A stretch of DNA of 64,000 nt from an uncultured Tropicimonas sp. (lineage in GTDB: Bacteria > Pseudomonadota > Alphaproteobacteria > Rhodobacterales > Rhodobacteraceae), in contig CANMIP010000002.1 in the NCBI GenBank assembly GCA_947497945.1, positions 1-64,000 of the forward strand, given 5' to 3'. Shown in pieces: positions 34,098 through 42,718 of this stretch; the stretch's first letter is position 1; every line of letters begins with the position of its first letter. The position numbers and the translations under genes were made by a program. The notes below the pieces were generated by a model. It saw only the letters and a list, made by a program, of their open reading frames with translations. It had not been told where the DNA came from and searched no databases.

Positions 34098-34939
34098 TTC
34101 GCGCCCTCCTTGCGGGTGGCAAGGGCGAAGCCGCCAATCAGCAGGACGGTGAAGACCAGCATGATGACCGCAAGCGCCGCACCGAGCGGCATATTCGCCT
34201 GTTCGACCGCCTTGTCGGTGATGATAACGGACATGTTCCAGTCCTGCGGGCGGCCGAGCATGGTCGGCATGACATAGACACCGAGATAGAAGACGAACAT
34301 CGTCACCAGCGACGAGGCCAGCGCGGGACGGAAGATCGGCAGGACAACCTTGAAGAAGACCTTCGCGGGCGGTGTGCCCAGCGTCTGGGCGGCCTCCTCA
34401 ATGGCGCGGTCGCGCTGCGAGAGCTGCGGATAGAACATCAACGCCACGAGCGAGAAACCAAGCGAGACCATGCCGATCAGCATCGCCAGTCGGGACGGCG
34501 ACAGCGAGCGTGGGTTCTCCCAAAGCCCGAGCCAACCGAGCAAGCGCGGGATGCCGGCGCTTTCGGACATCAGGATCACCCAGGCGAAACCGATGACGAC
34601 CTCCGACAGGCACATCAGCGCCAACAGGCCGATGACCCAGACAAGTTGCCACTTCCGGCGCATGCCGACGATGATGAAGATGGCCGGGAAGGCCAGCGCG
34701 ACGGTCAGCAGCGAGGCCAGTGCGGAGGTCCAGATTGAGCGGAGAGAGACGGAATAATAGAAGGAAGAGAAGAACTTGCCGTAATTCTCCCAGACGAAAT
34801 CGACCTTGTAGAAGCCCAGCGGGTCGCGCAGGTAGAAGCTGACAACAACCATGAAGGCGAGTGGGCCAAGAAAGAAGATCGTCATCATCCCCAGCGGGTA
34901 GAGGCCGATCAGATGCGGGGCGATGGCAAACCGTTTCAT
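34094..34939 (-). CDS. ABC transporter permease, PotB-like
   Basis: A 281-residue permease with six membrane segments and the EAA loop RAIEEAAQTLGTPPAKVFFK. The ATG at 34939 is taken from the ATGA overlap with the ATPase gene; a longer upstream frame is a shadow. The N-terminus HLIGLYPLGMMTIFFLGPLA and the long periplasmic loop after helix 1 (YLRDPLGFYKVDFVWENY) are as in PotB. Confidence 0.92.
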   Translation of the reverse strand: MKRFAIAPHLIGLYPLGMMTIFFLGPLAFMVVVSFYLRDPLGFYKVDFVWENYGKFFSSFYYSVSLRSIWTSALASLLTVALAFPAIFIIVGMRRKWQLVWVIGLLALMCLSEVVIGFAWVILMSESAGIPRLLGWLGLWENPRSLSPSRLAMLIGMVSLGFSLVALMFYPQLSQRDRAIEEAAQTLGTPPAKVFFKVVLPIFRPALASSLVTMFVFYLGVYVMPTMLGRPQDWNMSVIITDKAVEQANMPLGAALAVIMLVFTVLLIGGFALATRKEGAK

Positions 34940-35985
34940 GACGGGATCACCCAGGCATGGTCGAGATTGATGAGGATCTCGGCTGTGTCGCCCTCGCCAA
35001 AGGCCGGCGGACGGTCGGATATCATCGTGTCGATGATCGTGTGACCCGAGACGGTCAGTTCGGTCTCGATCTGGGCGCCCAACAGGCGGACGAACTCGAC
35101 CGTGCCGACCATTCCGGTGCCGGTTGTACCCGCAGGCGCAAGTTGGAGGTATTCGGGACGGATCGACAGCTTCCTGCGTCCATGCAGGCTGGCCATGTCT
35201 CCCGTGGGACGCCCGAGGGAAATCCCGTTCCACATCACATCTGCACCCGGGGTGAATTCCACCTCCAGCACGTTGTTGGTTCCGACGAAGTTTGCCACGA
35301 ATTCCGAACGCGGACGGGCATAGACCTCGGTCGGGGTCCCCGCTTGTTCGATTACACCACCATTGAGGATCACGATCCGGTCGGCGATGGACATCGCCTC
35401 GTTCTGGTCATGGGTGACGAAGATCGTGGTCACGCCAAGCTTGCGCTGAAGCTTTTTCACCTCGATCTGCAAGTGCTCCCGCAACCCTGCATCCAGCGCC
35501 GAAAAGGGCTCATCCATCAGGAAGAGAACCGGCTCGATTGCCAGCGCCCGGGCAATCGCGACCCGTTGGCGCTGCCCGCCCGACAGGGCCGACACCGGAC
35601 GGTCATACAGGCCCGGCAGGCCCACCAACTCGGTCAGCTCATCGGCCCGCGCGCGGCGCTGTTCCTTCGCCACGCCACGGACATCCAGACCATAGGCGAT
35701 GTTTTCCCCCACACTCAGATGCGGAAACAGCGCCAGGCTCTGGAAGACCATCCCGATATTGCGCCGATGGCAGGGCACCGCGCCGAAATCCGCACCATCG
35801 ACCAGGATGTCCCCGGCCGTGGGCTGCTCAAGCCCTGCAAGGATGCGCAACAATGTGGTCTTCCCGCAGCCGGAGGGCCCGAGAAGACAGATGAACTCTC
35901 CCGACTCTATCCCGAGGTTCACGTCGTCAAGCGCAGTGAACTCGCCATAGGTCCGGCGAATGCGGTTGAAGCTTACCTGGGCCAT
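34936..35985 (-). CDS. ABC transporter ATPase, PotA-like
   Basis: A 349-residue ATPase with an N-terminal ABC domain and a C-terminal TOBE regulatory domain. Walker A LGPSGCGKTTLL, Q-loop MVFQSLALFPHL, signature ALSGGQRQRVAIARAL, Walker B VLFLMDEPFSALDAG and the switch His of FVTHDQNEAM are all intact. The C-terminal RKLSIRPEYLQL is the TOBE entry. The ATG at 35985 is preceded by AAAGGA; the longer frame has no such site. It is separated from the binding-protein gene by a strong hairpin. Confidence 0.94.
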   Translation of the reverse strand: MAQVSFNRIRRTYGEFTALDDVNLGIESGEFICLLGPSGCGKTTLLRILAGLEQPTAGDILVDGADFGAVPCHRRNIGMVFQSLALFPHLSVGENIAYGLDVRGVAKEQRRARADELTELVGLPGLYDRPVSALSGGQRQRVAIARALAIEPVLFLMDEPFSALDAGLREHLQIEVKKLQRKLGVTTIFVTHDQNEAMSIADRIVILNGGVIEQAGTPTEVYARPRSEFVANFVGTNNVLEVEFTPGADVMWNGISLGRPTGDMASLHGRRKLSIRPEYLQLAPAGTTGTGMVGTVEFVRLLGAQIETELTVSGHTIIDTMISDRPPAFGEGDTAEILINLDHAWVIPS

Positions 35986-36068
35986 GAAGCTTGTCCTTTC
36001 CCGGGGGGCGAGCGAAACGGCTTCCGCCGCACCACGCCCCGCCATTCCTGTTGGCGGAAAAACCCTCG

Positions 36069-36109
36069 GCGAGGGCAGGATCATCCCTCCAGAACGATCC
36101 TGCCCTCGC
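36069..36109 (-). terminator. Perfect 14-bp hairpin between potD-like and potA-like genes
   Basis: GCGAGGGCAGGATC and GATCCTGCCCTCGC form a 14-bp perfect stem around a 13-nt loop, 8 nt after the binding-protein stop. It is the strongest stem in the window and probably limits transcription into the ATPase and permease genes or protects the binding-protein mRNA. Confidence 0.7.
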
Positions 36110-36117
36110 CCGGAGCC

Positions 36118-37170
36118 TTACCGGGAGATCATCTCGAGATACTTGTCGGCCAGCCAGTCGCCTTCGCGCAGGTGGATTTCCGTCTGCACGCGGATCGGTT
36201 CCAGGTCGTTGGAAACGGCAGAGAACTCCTCCTCCGTCAGGTCCATCAGCTCGCGTTTCGCCACCGGGGCGACGCCAAGCACACGGGCCATCTCGGCCTG
36301 GACGACCGGCTGGGACATGTAGTCGATGAATTTCTGTGCGGCCTCGCCATGCTTGCTGTCGCGCGGCACGATCCAGTAGGCATCGCTCAAGACCCCGCCT
36401 TCTTTCGGGAAGGTCGAGGCGATCGGGTTGCCGTCATAGATCGACAGCATCGCCACATCGTGGAAATAGGTGCCGCCGTTGAACTCGCCCGATTCCAGCC
36501 CCTGTTGGAACTGGCCTTCGTCGCGGTACCACAGGCGCACATTCGGTTTCAGCTCGGCGATCTTGGCGATAACCTGCTCCAGCCCCTCGCGGGTCTCCAT
36601 GATCTCGTAGCCGCCGAAATGGGTCACAGCAGTGATCTCCAGCAGGCCGGAATTGACGGCCGAAGCCATGCCCAGCTTGCCGTCCCAGTCGCCAGTCCAC
36701 AGCTCGGCCCAGCTTTCCGGTGCCTCGGCGCGGAAGTCGGTATTGGTCACGAAGGTCGACCAGAAGCTCAGCGCGGCAACGGCGAAGGTACCGTCATCAT
36801 CCGCCTTCACGAACCCGTCCTTCAGGAAATCTGTCGACGGCATCGCCTGCGGGTCCAGCGCGGCCCAGAGCCCGATGGTCCGCCCGCGCGCCAACACCTC
36901 GTCGGACACAAGCGACAGGTCCGCCGGCGCCTTCTTTGCCCGCGCGGCAGAGGTCAACTGCGTCAGCCAGGCCTGGTCGGCCGGTTGCGCAATGGAGCGC
37001 ACCTCGATTCCGGTGGTTTCCGTGAAGCCAGGGTAGATCTCCGCCGCGAGGGTTTCCTCGAAAAACCCGCCCCAACTGGAAACGGTGATTTCCTCGGCCT
37101 GGGCTGCGCCGGCTGCAAACGCGAGCCCGGTCACAGCGATGGCCGTCATTCCACGAAACATGCCAGTCAT
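36118..37170 (-). CDS. ABC transporter substrate-binding protein, PotD-like
   Basis: A 350-residue periplasmic binding protein of the spermidine/putrescine (PotD/PotF) class. The Sec signal is FRGMTAIAVTGLAFAAGAAQ with cleavage near AQA-EE. Family features: ITVSSWGGFFEETLAAEIYP at the mature start, SLVSDEVLARGRTIGLW, and MVFQ-type ligand loops are replaced by FWSTFVTNTDFRAE. GGAGAG is positioned well before ATG 37170; the open frame further upstream is not used. It is divergent from a LysR gene. Confidence 0.93.
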   Translation of the reverse strand: MTGMFRGMTAIAVTGLAFAAGAAQAEEITVSSWGGFFEETLAAEIYPGFTETTGIEVRSIAQPADQAWLTQLTSAARAKKAPADLSLVSDEVLARGRTIGLWAALDPQAMPSTDFLKDGFVKADDDGTFAVAALSFWSTFVTNTDFRAEAPESWAELWTGDWDGKLGMASAVNSGLLEITAVTHFGGYEIMETREGLEQVIAKIAELKPNVRLWYRDEGQFQQGLESGEFNGGTYFHDVAMLSIYDGNPIASTFPKEGGVLSDAYWIVPRDSKHGEAAQKFIDYMSQPVVQAEMARVLGVAPVAKRELMDLTEEEFSAVSNDLEPIRVQTEIHLREGDWLADKYLEMISR

Positions 37171-37392
37171 ATCAATCTCTCCTTGGCACACGGGAAACGG
37201 TCCCGCACCGGTGCCGGCCGAGACATGTCCAAGGGAAAGTGCGTGCTTGATCACCTGTGTGGGTAGCTGCAAAAGTCGCATCGGGCAATCCCCCGATTTC
37301 GGCCGGAGTCGCCTGCGTCCGGTACGTGACGCGATTATAGGCTGTATTTCCAGACAGATGCGCAGCTTCTGGGCGAGAAAGGGACCGACAAA

Positions 37393-38310
37393 ATGAGATT
37401 GTCCGATGTCGACCTGCGGTTGCTGCGTGTTTTCAAGGCGGTCGCCGAATCCGGCGGTATCGTGAAGGCGCAGGGTGTGTTGGGAATCAGCCAGCCAACG
37501 ATCTCTTCGCATATCGCGAATCTCGAGAAGCGGCTGAATGCCCGGCTCTGCGAGCGCGGTCCGCAGGGTTTCTCGCTGACCTTCGCCGGGCAGGAGGTTC
37601 TGCAGGAAACAGAGCGGATGTTGACCTACCTGGACGGCTATGTCGCCCGCCTCGACGAGATCGGCAAGTCCGGCGAACAGATCGTACGGGTCGGCCTGAT
37701 CGATTGCATGGCAACCGATCCGAACTGCCCCCTGCAACAGGCGATCCGGAAAGCGAGCCAGAAGGTCAAGGGACTGAAGCTGCGGCTGGGAATCCACGAC
37801 TTCCTCGATTGCCAGACCGAGCTGCGCTCCGGACAGCTGGACCTTGCCATCATGGGTTTCGACGAGAGTGTCCCTGCGGATATCGAAGCCATCCGCCTCT
37901 ATGACGAAGCCAGCAGCCTGTATTGTTCGCCCGATCATCCATGCGCCTCGGCAGGCTCATGGGAAGAGGCGCTCAATATACTGAAAGAAAGCGAAATTTC
38001 GGCCCAAAGCTTCGCGCAGGACCCGATCGGAATGGACCTCGACCCAGCGCTTCTGAGCGATACCACGAGCTCCGCTCTCTGGCATATCGAGGCCACGGCA
38101 CATCTCGTTCTGGCAGGCACGCATGTGGGGCTCATGCCTGTCCACTACGCCGCCCACTGGGTCGACCGCGGGCAGATGGTCATGGTCTCGCCGGAATGTC
38201 CGCAGGTGACGTCGAACATCCATCTGGTGCGGATGAAGGGGCAGGATCTGAGCCCGGCGGCGCAGTGCCTGTGTGATGAGCTTATCGAAGGCTGCGCTGC
38301 GGATGCATAG
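37393..38310 (+). CDS. LysR-family transcriptional regulator of the pot-like importer
   Basis: A 305-residue LysR regulator. The winged helix occupies residues 1-65 (RLLRVFKAVAESGGIVKAQG, then SQPTISSHIANLEKRL), with the co-inducer domain beginning near GEQIVRVGLIDC. It lies divergently 222 nt from the binding-protein gene it most likely controls, the classical LysR arrangement. AAAGGGA precedes the ATG. The effector is presumably the imported compound. Confidence 0.92.
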   Translation: MRLSDVDLRLLRVFKAVAESGGIVKAQGVLGISQPTISSHIANLEKRLNARLCERGPQGFSLTFAGQEVLQETERMLTYLDGYVARLDEIGKSGEQIVRVGLIDCMATDPNCPLQQAIRKASQKVKGLKLRLGIHDFLDCQTELRSGQLDLAIMGFDESVPADIEAIRLYDEASSLYCSPDHPCASAGSWEEALNILKESEISAQSFAQDPIGMDLDPALLSDTTSSALWHIEATAHLVLAGTHVGLMPVHYAAHWVDRGQMVMVSPECPQVTSNIHLVRMKGQDLSPAAQCLCDELIEGCAADA

Positions 38311-38688
38311 GCGAACGCCGATACAAGCATAGGAACGACAGGATGCTCTTTCGACCGGGTTCCTTTTACGGTGAGGGTGCTTTGATCGGCCTGGACATGT
38401 CCGGGAACAGTGCGTGACTTGAATACCTTGACCATACCGCGATGTGCGAGCCTCGTATCGCGACTCCAGTTCGTGTATGCGGCCGCAGCAATCCGACGCC
38501 TGGATTGTTCTTGGAGCGTTCGCGGAGAACGGCTCCTTTCCGCCCTTCCTCACCGATGCAGCATCGACCAAAACGCGCGACCCCGTGTTCGAAGGAAACC
38601 TCGTGACCGACCCTGTGTCCGCCGTCATATAAAATGGAACATCAACGCGGCTTGAGCATTTGAGGCTCAGGCTCGTTTGCGTGATTGA
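38311..38688. other. Non-coding stretch between LysR gene and IS3 remnant
   Basis: Only short frames without ribosome-binding sites are present. The right part (about 38630-38688) probably belongs to the 3' end of the IS3 element on the minus strand. No promoter or repeat could be fixed. Confidence 0.45.
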
Positions 38689-39312
38689 TTATGCGGCTTG
38701 TTTTTGATGTTGCAAGCGGCGGTGTCGGGTTGTCCGTTTCTTGATCTTCTCCCTTTCTCTGACGATTGCCTTGTCGCTTCCGAAGTAGACGTCGACGGGT
38801 GTGACGTTGTTCAGGCTCTCGTGGTATCGCTGGCTGTTGTAGTCGTCGACGAAGGCGCCGATCTGACGTTCGAGATCAACGGGAAGATAGTAATTCTCCA
38901 GCAGGACCCGGTTTTTCATCGTCTGATGCCAGCGCTCGATCTTGCCTTGGGTTTGCGGATGGAACGGCGCGCCGCGAACGTGATCCATCTTTTGATCTCC
39001 CAGCCACATGGCCAGATCGCCGGAGATGTAACAGGACCCCCTCGCCATTGGGCTCGAACCAATGGCGCCTACAATGGCTCGATCGCTGAGCAGGCGCGGC
39101 ATGTGCCGAACGACGGCCTGGTCGCAGCCAGACGCGGTGAGAGCCAGCTCAATGGTGTCCGTCACGTCCTCGGCCCGCATGGTCGTGCAGAGCTTCCAGG
39201 CGGCACTGTCGCTGCTGTAATCAGAACGATGTTCGCGGAAAGGCCGAACGCCGCGCGCGCGGAACTCAGCCGTGTAATTCGGGGAAACTTTCTTCTCTGT
39301 CATGGGGCTCAC
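38689..39312 (-). pseudogene. IS3-family internal-deletion derivative: OrfA start fused to OrfB end
   Basis: A 207-codon frame begins with the OrfA N-terminus MTEKKVSPNYTAEFRARGV (then REHRSDYSSDSAAWK) and after about 38 residues jumps directly to the OrfB catalytic region LCTTMRAEDVTDTIELALTA. The last part keeps QTQGKIERWHQTMKNRV with the catalytic Glu and the YNSQRYHESLNNVTP motif. The second catalytic Asp region is disturbed: LLSD is followed by about 15 extra residues before SCYISGDLA. About 1 kb of the original element is deleted. The frame is open by chance but cannot encode a working transposase. Confidence 0.82.
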
Positions 39313-39320
39313 CTTTTGAG

Positions 39321-39353
39321 AGTCTTACTCTCCGGTAAACCCGGGGCGGTTCA
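39321..39353 (-). repeat. Terminal inverted-repeat end of the IS3 remnant
   Basis: On the minus strand the sequence TGAACCGCCCCGGGTTTACC, followed by GGAGAGTAAGACTC, ends just upstream of the fused orfA/orfB frame. TGAACCGCCCCGG-type tips are typical of IS3-family left ends. The partner repeat at the other end was not found. Confidence 0.55.
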
Positions 39354-39665
39354 ATCCTCCGTTGTTCAAATCCTCAAATCTGTCCCACAGGTGCTGACGT
39401 CAGACAGCTGCAGGTGTCGGGAGTGAAGGTGAAGAAGGGATTTGATCATCGATGTGAACGCCAATGCCTTGGCAGGTGCGCCCATCGGTCCAGTTCGGCG
39501 GCGGTGAAGAGAGACGGGATGGTTTTCTTTGCGGCAGTGCCTTGAAGGTGTCGAGCAACGTGGCCTTGCGAGGATCCGGATATGCTGTCGGAAGCGTTTC
39601 AATGAATTGTGCCATGTGTTGAATGGCCTTCAACGAAATGTTCCACTTTGTGCAGGAACAGGGCC
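39354..39665. other. Non-coding stretch downstream of LysR regulator 2
   Basis: A minus-strand frame here (for example HMAQFIETLPTAYPDPRKAT around 39550-39620) looks protein-like and may be a scrap of a lost gene. It has no start site and I cannot assign it. No terminator hairpin was found. Confidence 0.35.
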
Positions 39666-40562
39666 TCAAAGGATTCCGGCTCCCCGGATGTCTTCCTGCG
39701 CGAAGTCGATCAATGTGCGAAGTTTGCGTGGGAGTGTCCGGCCTTCGAGATAGACCGCCACGATCGGGATTGTCTCGCTGTTGTAGTCTTCCAGCACCGT
39801 AGCCAGTCGCCCGTCCTCGAGCGCGTCGCAGAAGGCGAATTTCGGCCCGTAGGTGATCCCGTGTCCGGCCGCGGCGAGTTCGCAGGCTGCACGCGCCGAG
39901 TTCACCCGGAAGTTCCCGGAGACAGGCACGACCACCTCCGCCCCCTCCTTGCGAAATATCCACCGGTTCGGTGCACGGCGGTTGGTGTCGAGGATGCAAG
40001 CGTGATCCGCCAGGTCTTCGGGTCGCTCGGGGCGCCCGCGCCGTTCGAGATAATCAGGGCTGGCGGCTACATGGGTCTGGAAGCTCCCCAGCTTGCGAAC
40101 CTTCACGGAGAGCGTCTCTGTGATGCCGACACGAAAGGCGAGGTCGATGCCTTCGGTGGCGAGATCCGAAAAGCTGTCGGTCAGGCGCAGGTCGATCGAG
40201 AGCCCCGGATGGAGCGCGGCGAAACGGCCAAGCATCTTGTTCACGTAGGTCTCGCCGAAGGTCACGGGGGCAGAGATCCGTATGGTGCCGGCGAAACCGC
40301 GGCTGTCCTCGGTCACGTCTGCCAGCATGTCGTCGAACTCGTCCATGAGCGCCGGCGCCCGCGCCATCAGATCTTCGCCCGCCGCCGTCAGTCCGACCTT
40401 GCGGGTCGTCCTTTGAAACAGGCGCACGCCAAGATGGGCCTCCAGAGCGCCGACATATTTCGATGTCAGCCGGTTGGAGATCCCCAGTTGGTCGGCCGCA
40501 GCAGTGAAGGAGCCGGTCTGCGCAGTGGCCACGAAAGCCTTCAATCCGTCGATCAAGTCCAT
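39666..40562 (-). CDS. LysR-family transcriptional regulator
   Basis: A 298-residue LysR regulator of the CrgA/AaeR-like group. The DNA-binding domain is at residues 1-60 (FVATAQTGSFTAAADQLGIS, then LFQRTTRKVGLTAAGE) and the effector domain starts at GTIRISAPVTFGE. It is divergent from the DoxX-dioxygenase pair with a 151-nt gap. In many proteobacteria such a LysR regulates exactly this pair in response to catechols, quinones or electrophiles; control here is inference. Confidence 0.92.
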   Translation of the reverse strand: MDLIDGLKAFVATAQTGSFTAAADQLGISNRLTSKYVGALEAHLGVRLFQRTTRKVGLTAAGEDLMARAPALMDEFDDMLADVTEDSRGFAGTIRISAPVTFGETYVNKMLGRFAALHPGLSIDLRLTDSFSDLATEGIDLAFRVGITETLSVKVRKLGSFQTHVAASPDYLERRGRPERPEDLADHACILDTNRRAPNRWIFRKEGAEVVVPVSGNFRVNSARAACELAAAGHGITYGPKFAFCDALEDGRLATVLEDYNSETIPIVAVYLEGRTLPRKLRTLIDFAQEDIRGAGIL

Positions 40563-40713
40563 TCGATGCTCCCTTTATTCAGAACGTTTCGTGGGCAGTC
40601 ATTCAACAATGACGCCATTTCGTTGAACCTCGACAAGCCCTAACTTGCTTTCAGATCGACACAACAGCCCGCCGCGCCGAGGCGGACGGGCAACCGAACA
40701 AGGACCAGACCCG

Positions 40714-41136
40714 ATGATCGACCGGAACACCGCTCCCTACGCCGCGCTCGCCCTGCGCATTGCCACTGGCACCGCTTTCCTCGCCCACGGGCTGCTCAAG
40801 CTGCTCGTCTTCACCATCCCCGGCACCGTGGGCTTCTTCGAAAGCCTCGGCCTGCCCGGCATCTTTGCCTACCTGACCATCATCGCCGAGATCGGCGGGG
40901 GCACCGCACTGATCCTCGGCATCGCCACCCGGCTCGTCTCGCTCGCCGTCCTGCCGGTGCTGCTCGGCGCGGTCTGGGCCCATTCCGGCGCCGGCTGGCT
41001 CTTCTCCAACGAAGGTGGCGGCTGGGAGTTCCCGCTCTTCTGGGCCACAGCCCAGGCCTCGCTCGCCCTGCTCGGCAATGGTGCCTTCGCGCTGAAACTG
41101 CCGGTCGTCGACAGGGCCCTCGGTCAATTCGCCTGA
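40714..41136 (+). CDS. DoxX-family membrane protein
   Basis: A 140-residue protein with four hydrophobic helices and the DoxX start ALRIATGTAFLAHGLLKLLV. DoxX-like proteins are quinone-interacting membrane subunits in oxidoreductase or redox-stress systems. The ATG at 40714 is preceded by AAGGACC; a longer upstream frame has no such signal. It is followed after 48 nt by a DODA-type dioxygenase gene, a common pairing. Confidence 0.9.
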   Translation: MIDRNTAPYAALALRIATGTAFLAHGLLKLLVFTIPGTVGFFESLGLPGIFAYLTIIAEIGGGTALILGIATRLVSLAVLPVLLGAVWAHSGAGWLFSNEGGGWEFPLFWATAQASLALLGNGAFALKLPVVDRALGQFA

Positions 41137-41184
41137 TCCCCCGGCGCCGCCCTTGGGCGGCGCGCCTTCCACAGGAGTTATCCG

Positions 41185-42006
41185 ATGGGCGTTGCCCAAC
41201 CCCTCCAATCGCTTCGCGACCGCCTAACGGCATCCGACCGGATGCCGGTGGTGTTCCTCGGCCATGGCAACCCGATGAACGCCCTCGAGGATACGGTGTA
41301 CTCAAGGAGCTGGTCGGATCTTGGCCAGACCCTGCCCCGCCCGCAGGCGATCCTTGTCGTCTCCGCGCATTGGATGACGCGCGGCACCACGCTGGTCGAT
41401 GTCTCGGCCCTACCACGGATCATCCATGATTTTCGAGGCTTCCCGCAGGAGCTTTTCGACCAGCAATACCCGGCACAGGGCAGTCCGAAGCTTGCCCGCG
41501 ATGTGGTTGCCCTGCTTTCCAGTCACCACGCTGAGGAAGACGAGACATGGGGGCTCGATCACGGCGCCTGGACCGTGTTGAAGTTCCTGTATCCCGAGGC
41601 GGACGTGCCAGCCTTCCAGCTCTCCATCGACATGAGCCAGGATTTCGACTGGCATCTGGAGGTCGGCCGGACACTCTCGGACCTGCGCGACAGGGGCGTC
41701 CTGATCCTCGGCTCTGGCAATATCGTGCACAATCTCGGCGCGCTCAGCCGGAGCAATACGCCTCCCGATTTTGCATTGGAATTCGATACCCGCTTTGCCG
41801 AGCGACTGACCGAGCGGGACTTCGCGGCCCTGGCGGACCGCAAGGGCATGGGCAGCCTGCTGCACAAGGCGCACCCGTCCTTCGACCACTACCTCCCCGC
41901 GCTCACGATTGCCGGAAGCTCCGACGACCGCGACGCGTTGACCTTCATGACCGACAGTTTCGACCTCGGTTCGATCTCCATGCGCTCCTTCGTTTTCCAC
42001 GCCTGA
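41185..42006 (+). CDS. ygiD: 4,5-DOPA-extradiol-dioxygenase-like protein (YgiD/LigB family)
   Basis: A 273-residue class III extradiol ring-cleavage dioxygenase homologue. Metal-site candidates are H27 (FLGHGNPMNAL), the His of VVSAHWMTRG, and the conserved SGNIVHNL and KAHPSFDHYLPAL histidines; DHGAW carries a further conserved His. E. coli YgiD opens the catechol ring of L-DOPA in vitro, but physiological substrates are unclear. It forms an operon with the DoxX gene under a divergent LysR. Confidence 0.9.
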   Translation: MGVAQPLQSLRDRLTASDRMPVVFLGHGNPMNALEDTVYSRSWSDLGQTLPRPQAILVVSAHWMTRGTTLVDVSALPRIIHDFRGFPQELFDQQYPAQGSPKLARDVVALLSSHHAEEDETWGLDHGAWTVLKFLYPEADVPAFQLSIDMSQDFDWHLEVGRTLSDLRDRGVLILGSGNIVHNLGALSRSNTPPDFALEFDTRFAERLTERDFAALADRKGMGSLLHKAHPSFDHYLPALTIAGSSDDRDALTFMTDSFDLGSISMRSFVFHA

Positions 42007-42718
42007 GACGGGACAAATCGATGCTTTTGAACGGAACGTGGAGCGAGGACCGGCGCCCCGTCCAGCAAACAGGTGAAAGGTGCCGGTTCGTTCGTCTGGT
42101 CTCGGGCCATCGCAACCGGATCACGCCGGATGATCGACCGGGCACCACCGGCAAGGGCGGACTCGAGGCGAAATCCGATCGCTACCACCTCCAAGTCGCA
42201 CTGATCTGCTCTTGGGCGTTGCGCACACCGAACGCCCGAAAGCTGCCCCCCTGCGCTCAAGGAATACCACGTTGAAACCTCACGAAATCCGGTGAGCGAC
42301 ACCACCCCTTCGATCTAACCGAGAGATGGCTTGCTCGCGGCCGAAAGCACAGATTGCCGTCGATTGAAAAGGCCCAATAGTCGTCCAGACACGGCCATTC
42401 CCAATGGAACAGCTGTTGGATCAGCGCTGAACGACAGTCACACGCGCCATTGCCGCGCCAGCGTCGTCTCAGGGGGCGTTGATGATGTGACCGCTTCCCG
42501 ACAGCATCGATGCGCCAAGGCGGGTTTGCGATAATCCACAAAGGAGAGCGGTCATATCTTCAACGCGTTCCAATGCGAACAAGACCTGCTCAGGGTCATT
42601 GACCAACGTTGGGAGCGGTTACAGCATCAAAGCCATATCCACGGACCATTTCAGTGCTGTCCGCCTGGGCTGGCCCGGAAGGCGGGCCTCGGCGTCAGGT
42701 CACGCTTTACCCGCCTGG
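42007..42718. other. Gene-poor 0.7-kb stretch between convergent units
   Basis: I see no frame with a ribosome-binding site or recognisable product. It separates the plus-strand dioxygenase gene from the minus-strand ABC ATPase gene. Apart from the short hairpin at 42672-42688 no terminator is evident. The lack of structure and the nearby IS debris suggest a decayed insertion. Confidence 0.45.
42672..42688 (-). terminator. Short GC hairpin downstream of importer 3 ATPase gene
   Basis: GGCCCG and CGGGCC form a 6-bp stem with a 5-nt loop, 31 nt beyond the ATPase stop on the minus strand. No T-run follows, so it is a weak terminator candidate. Confidence 0.35.

Noticed and set aside
36118-37938. 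Long 606-codon version of the PotD-like gene
   Set aside because: The extra N-terminus overlaps the divergent LysR gene. The start at 37170 has a ribosome-binding site and gives a proper signal peptide.
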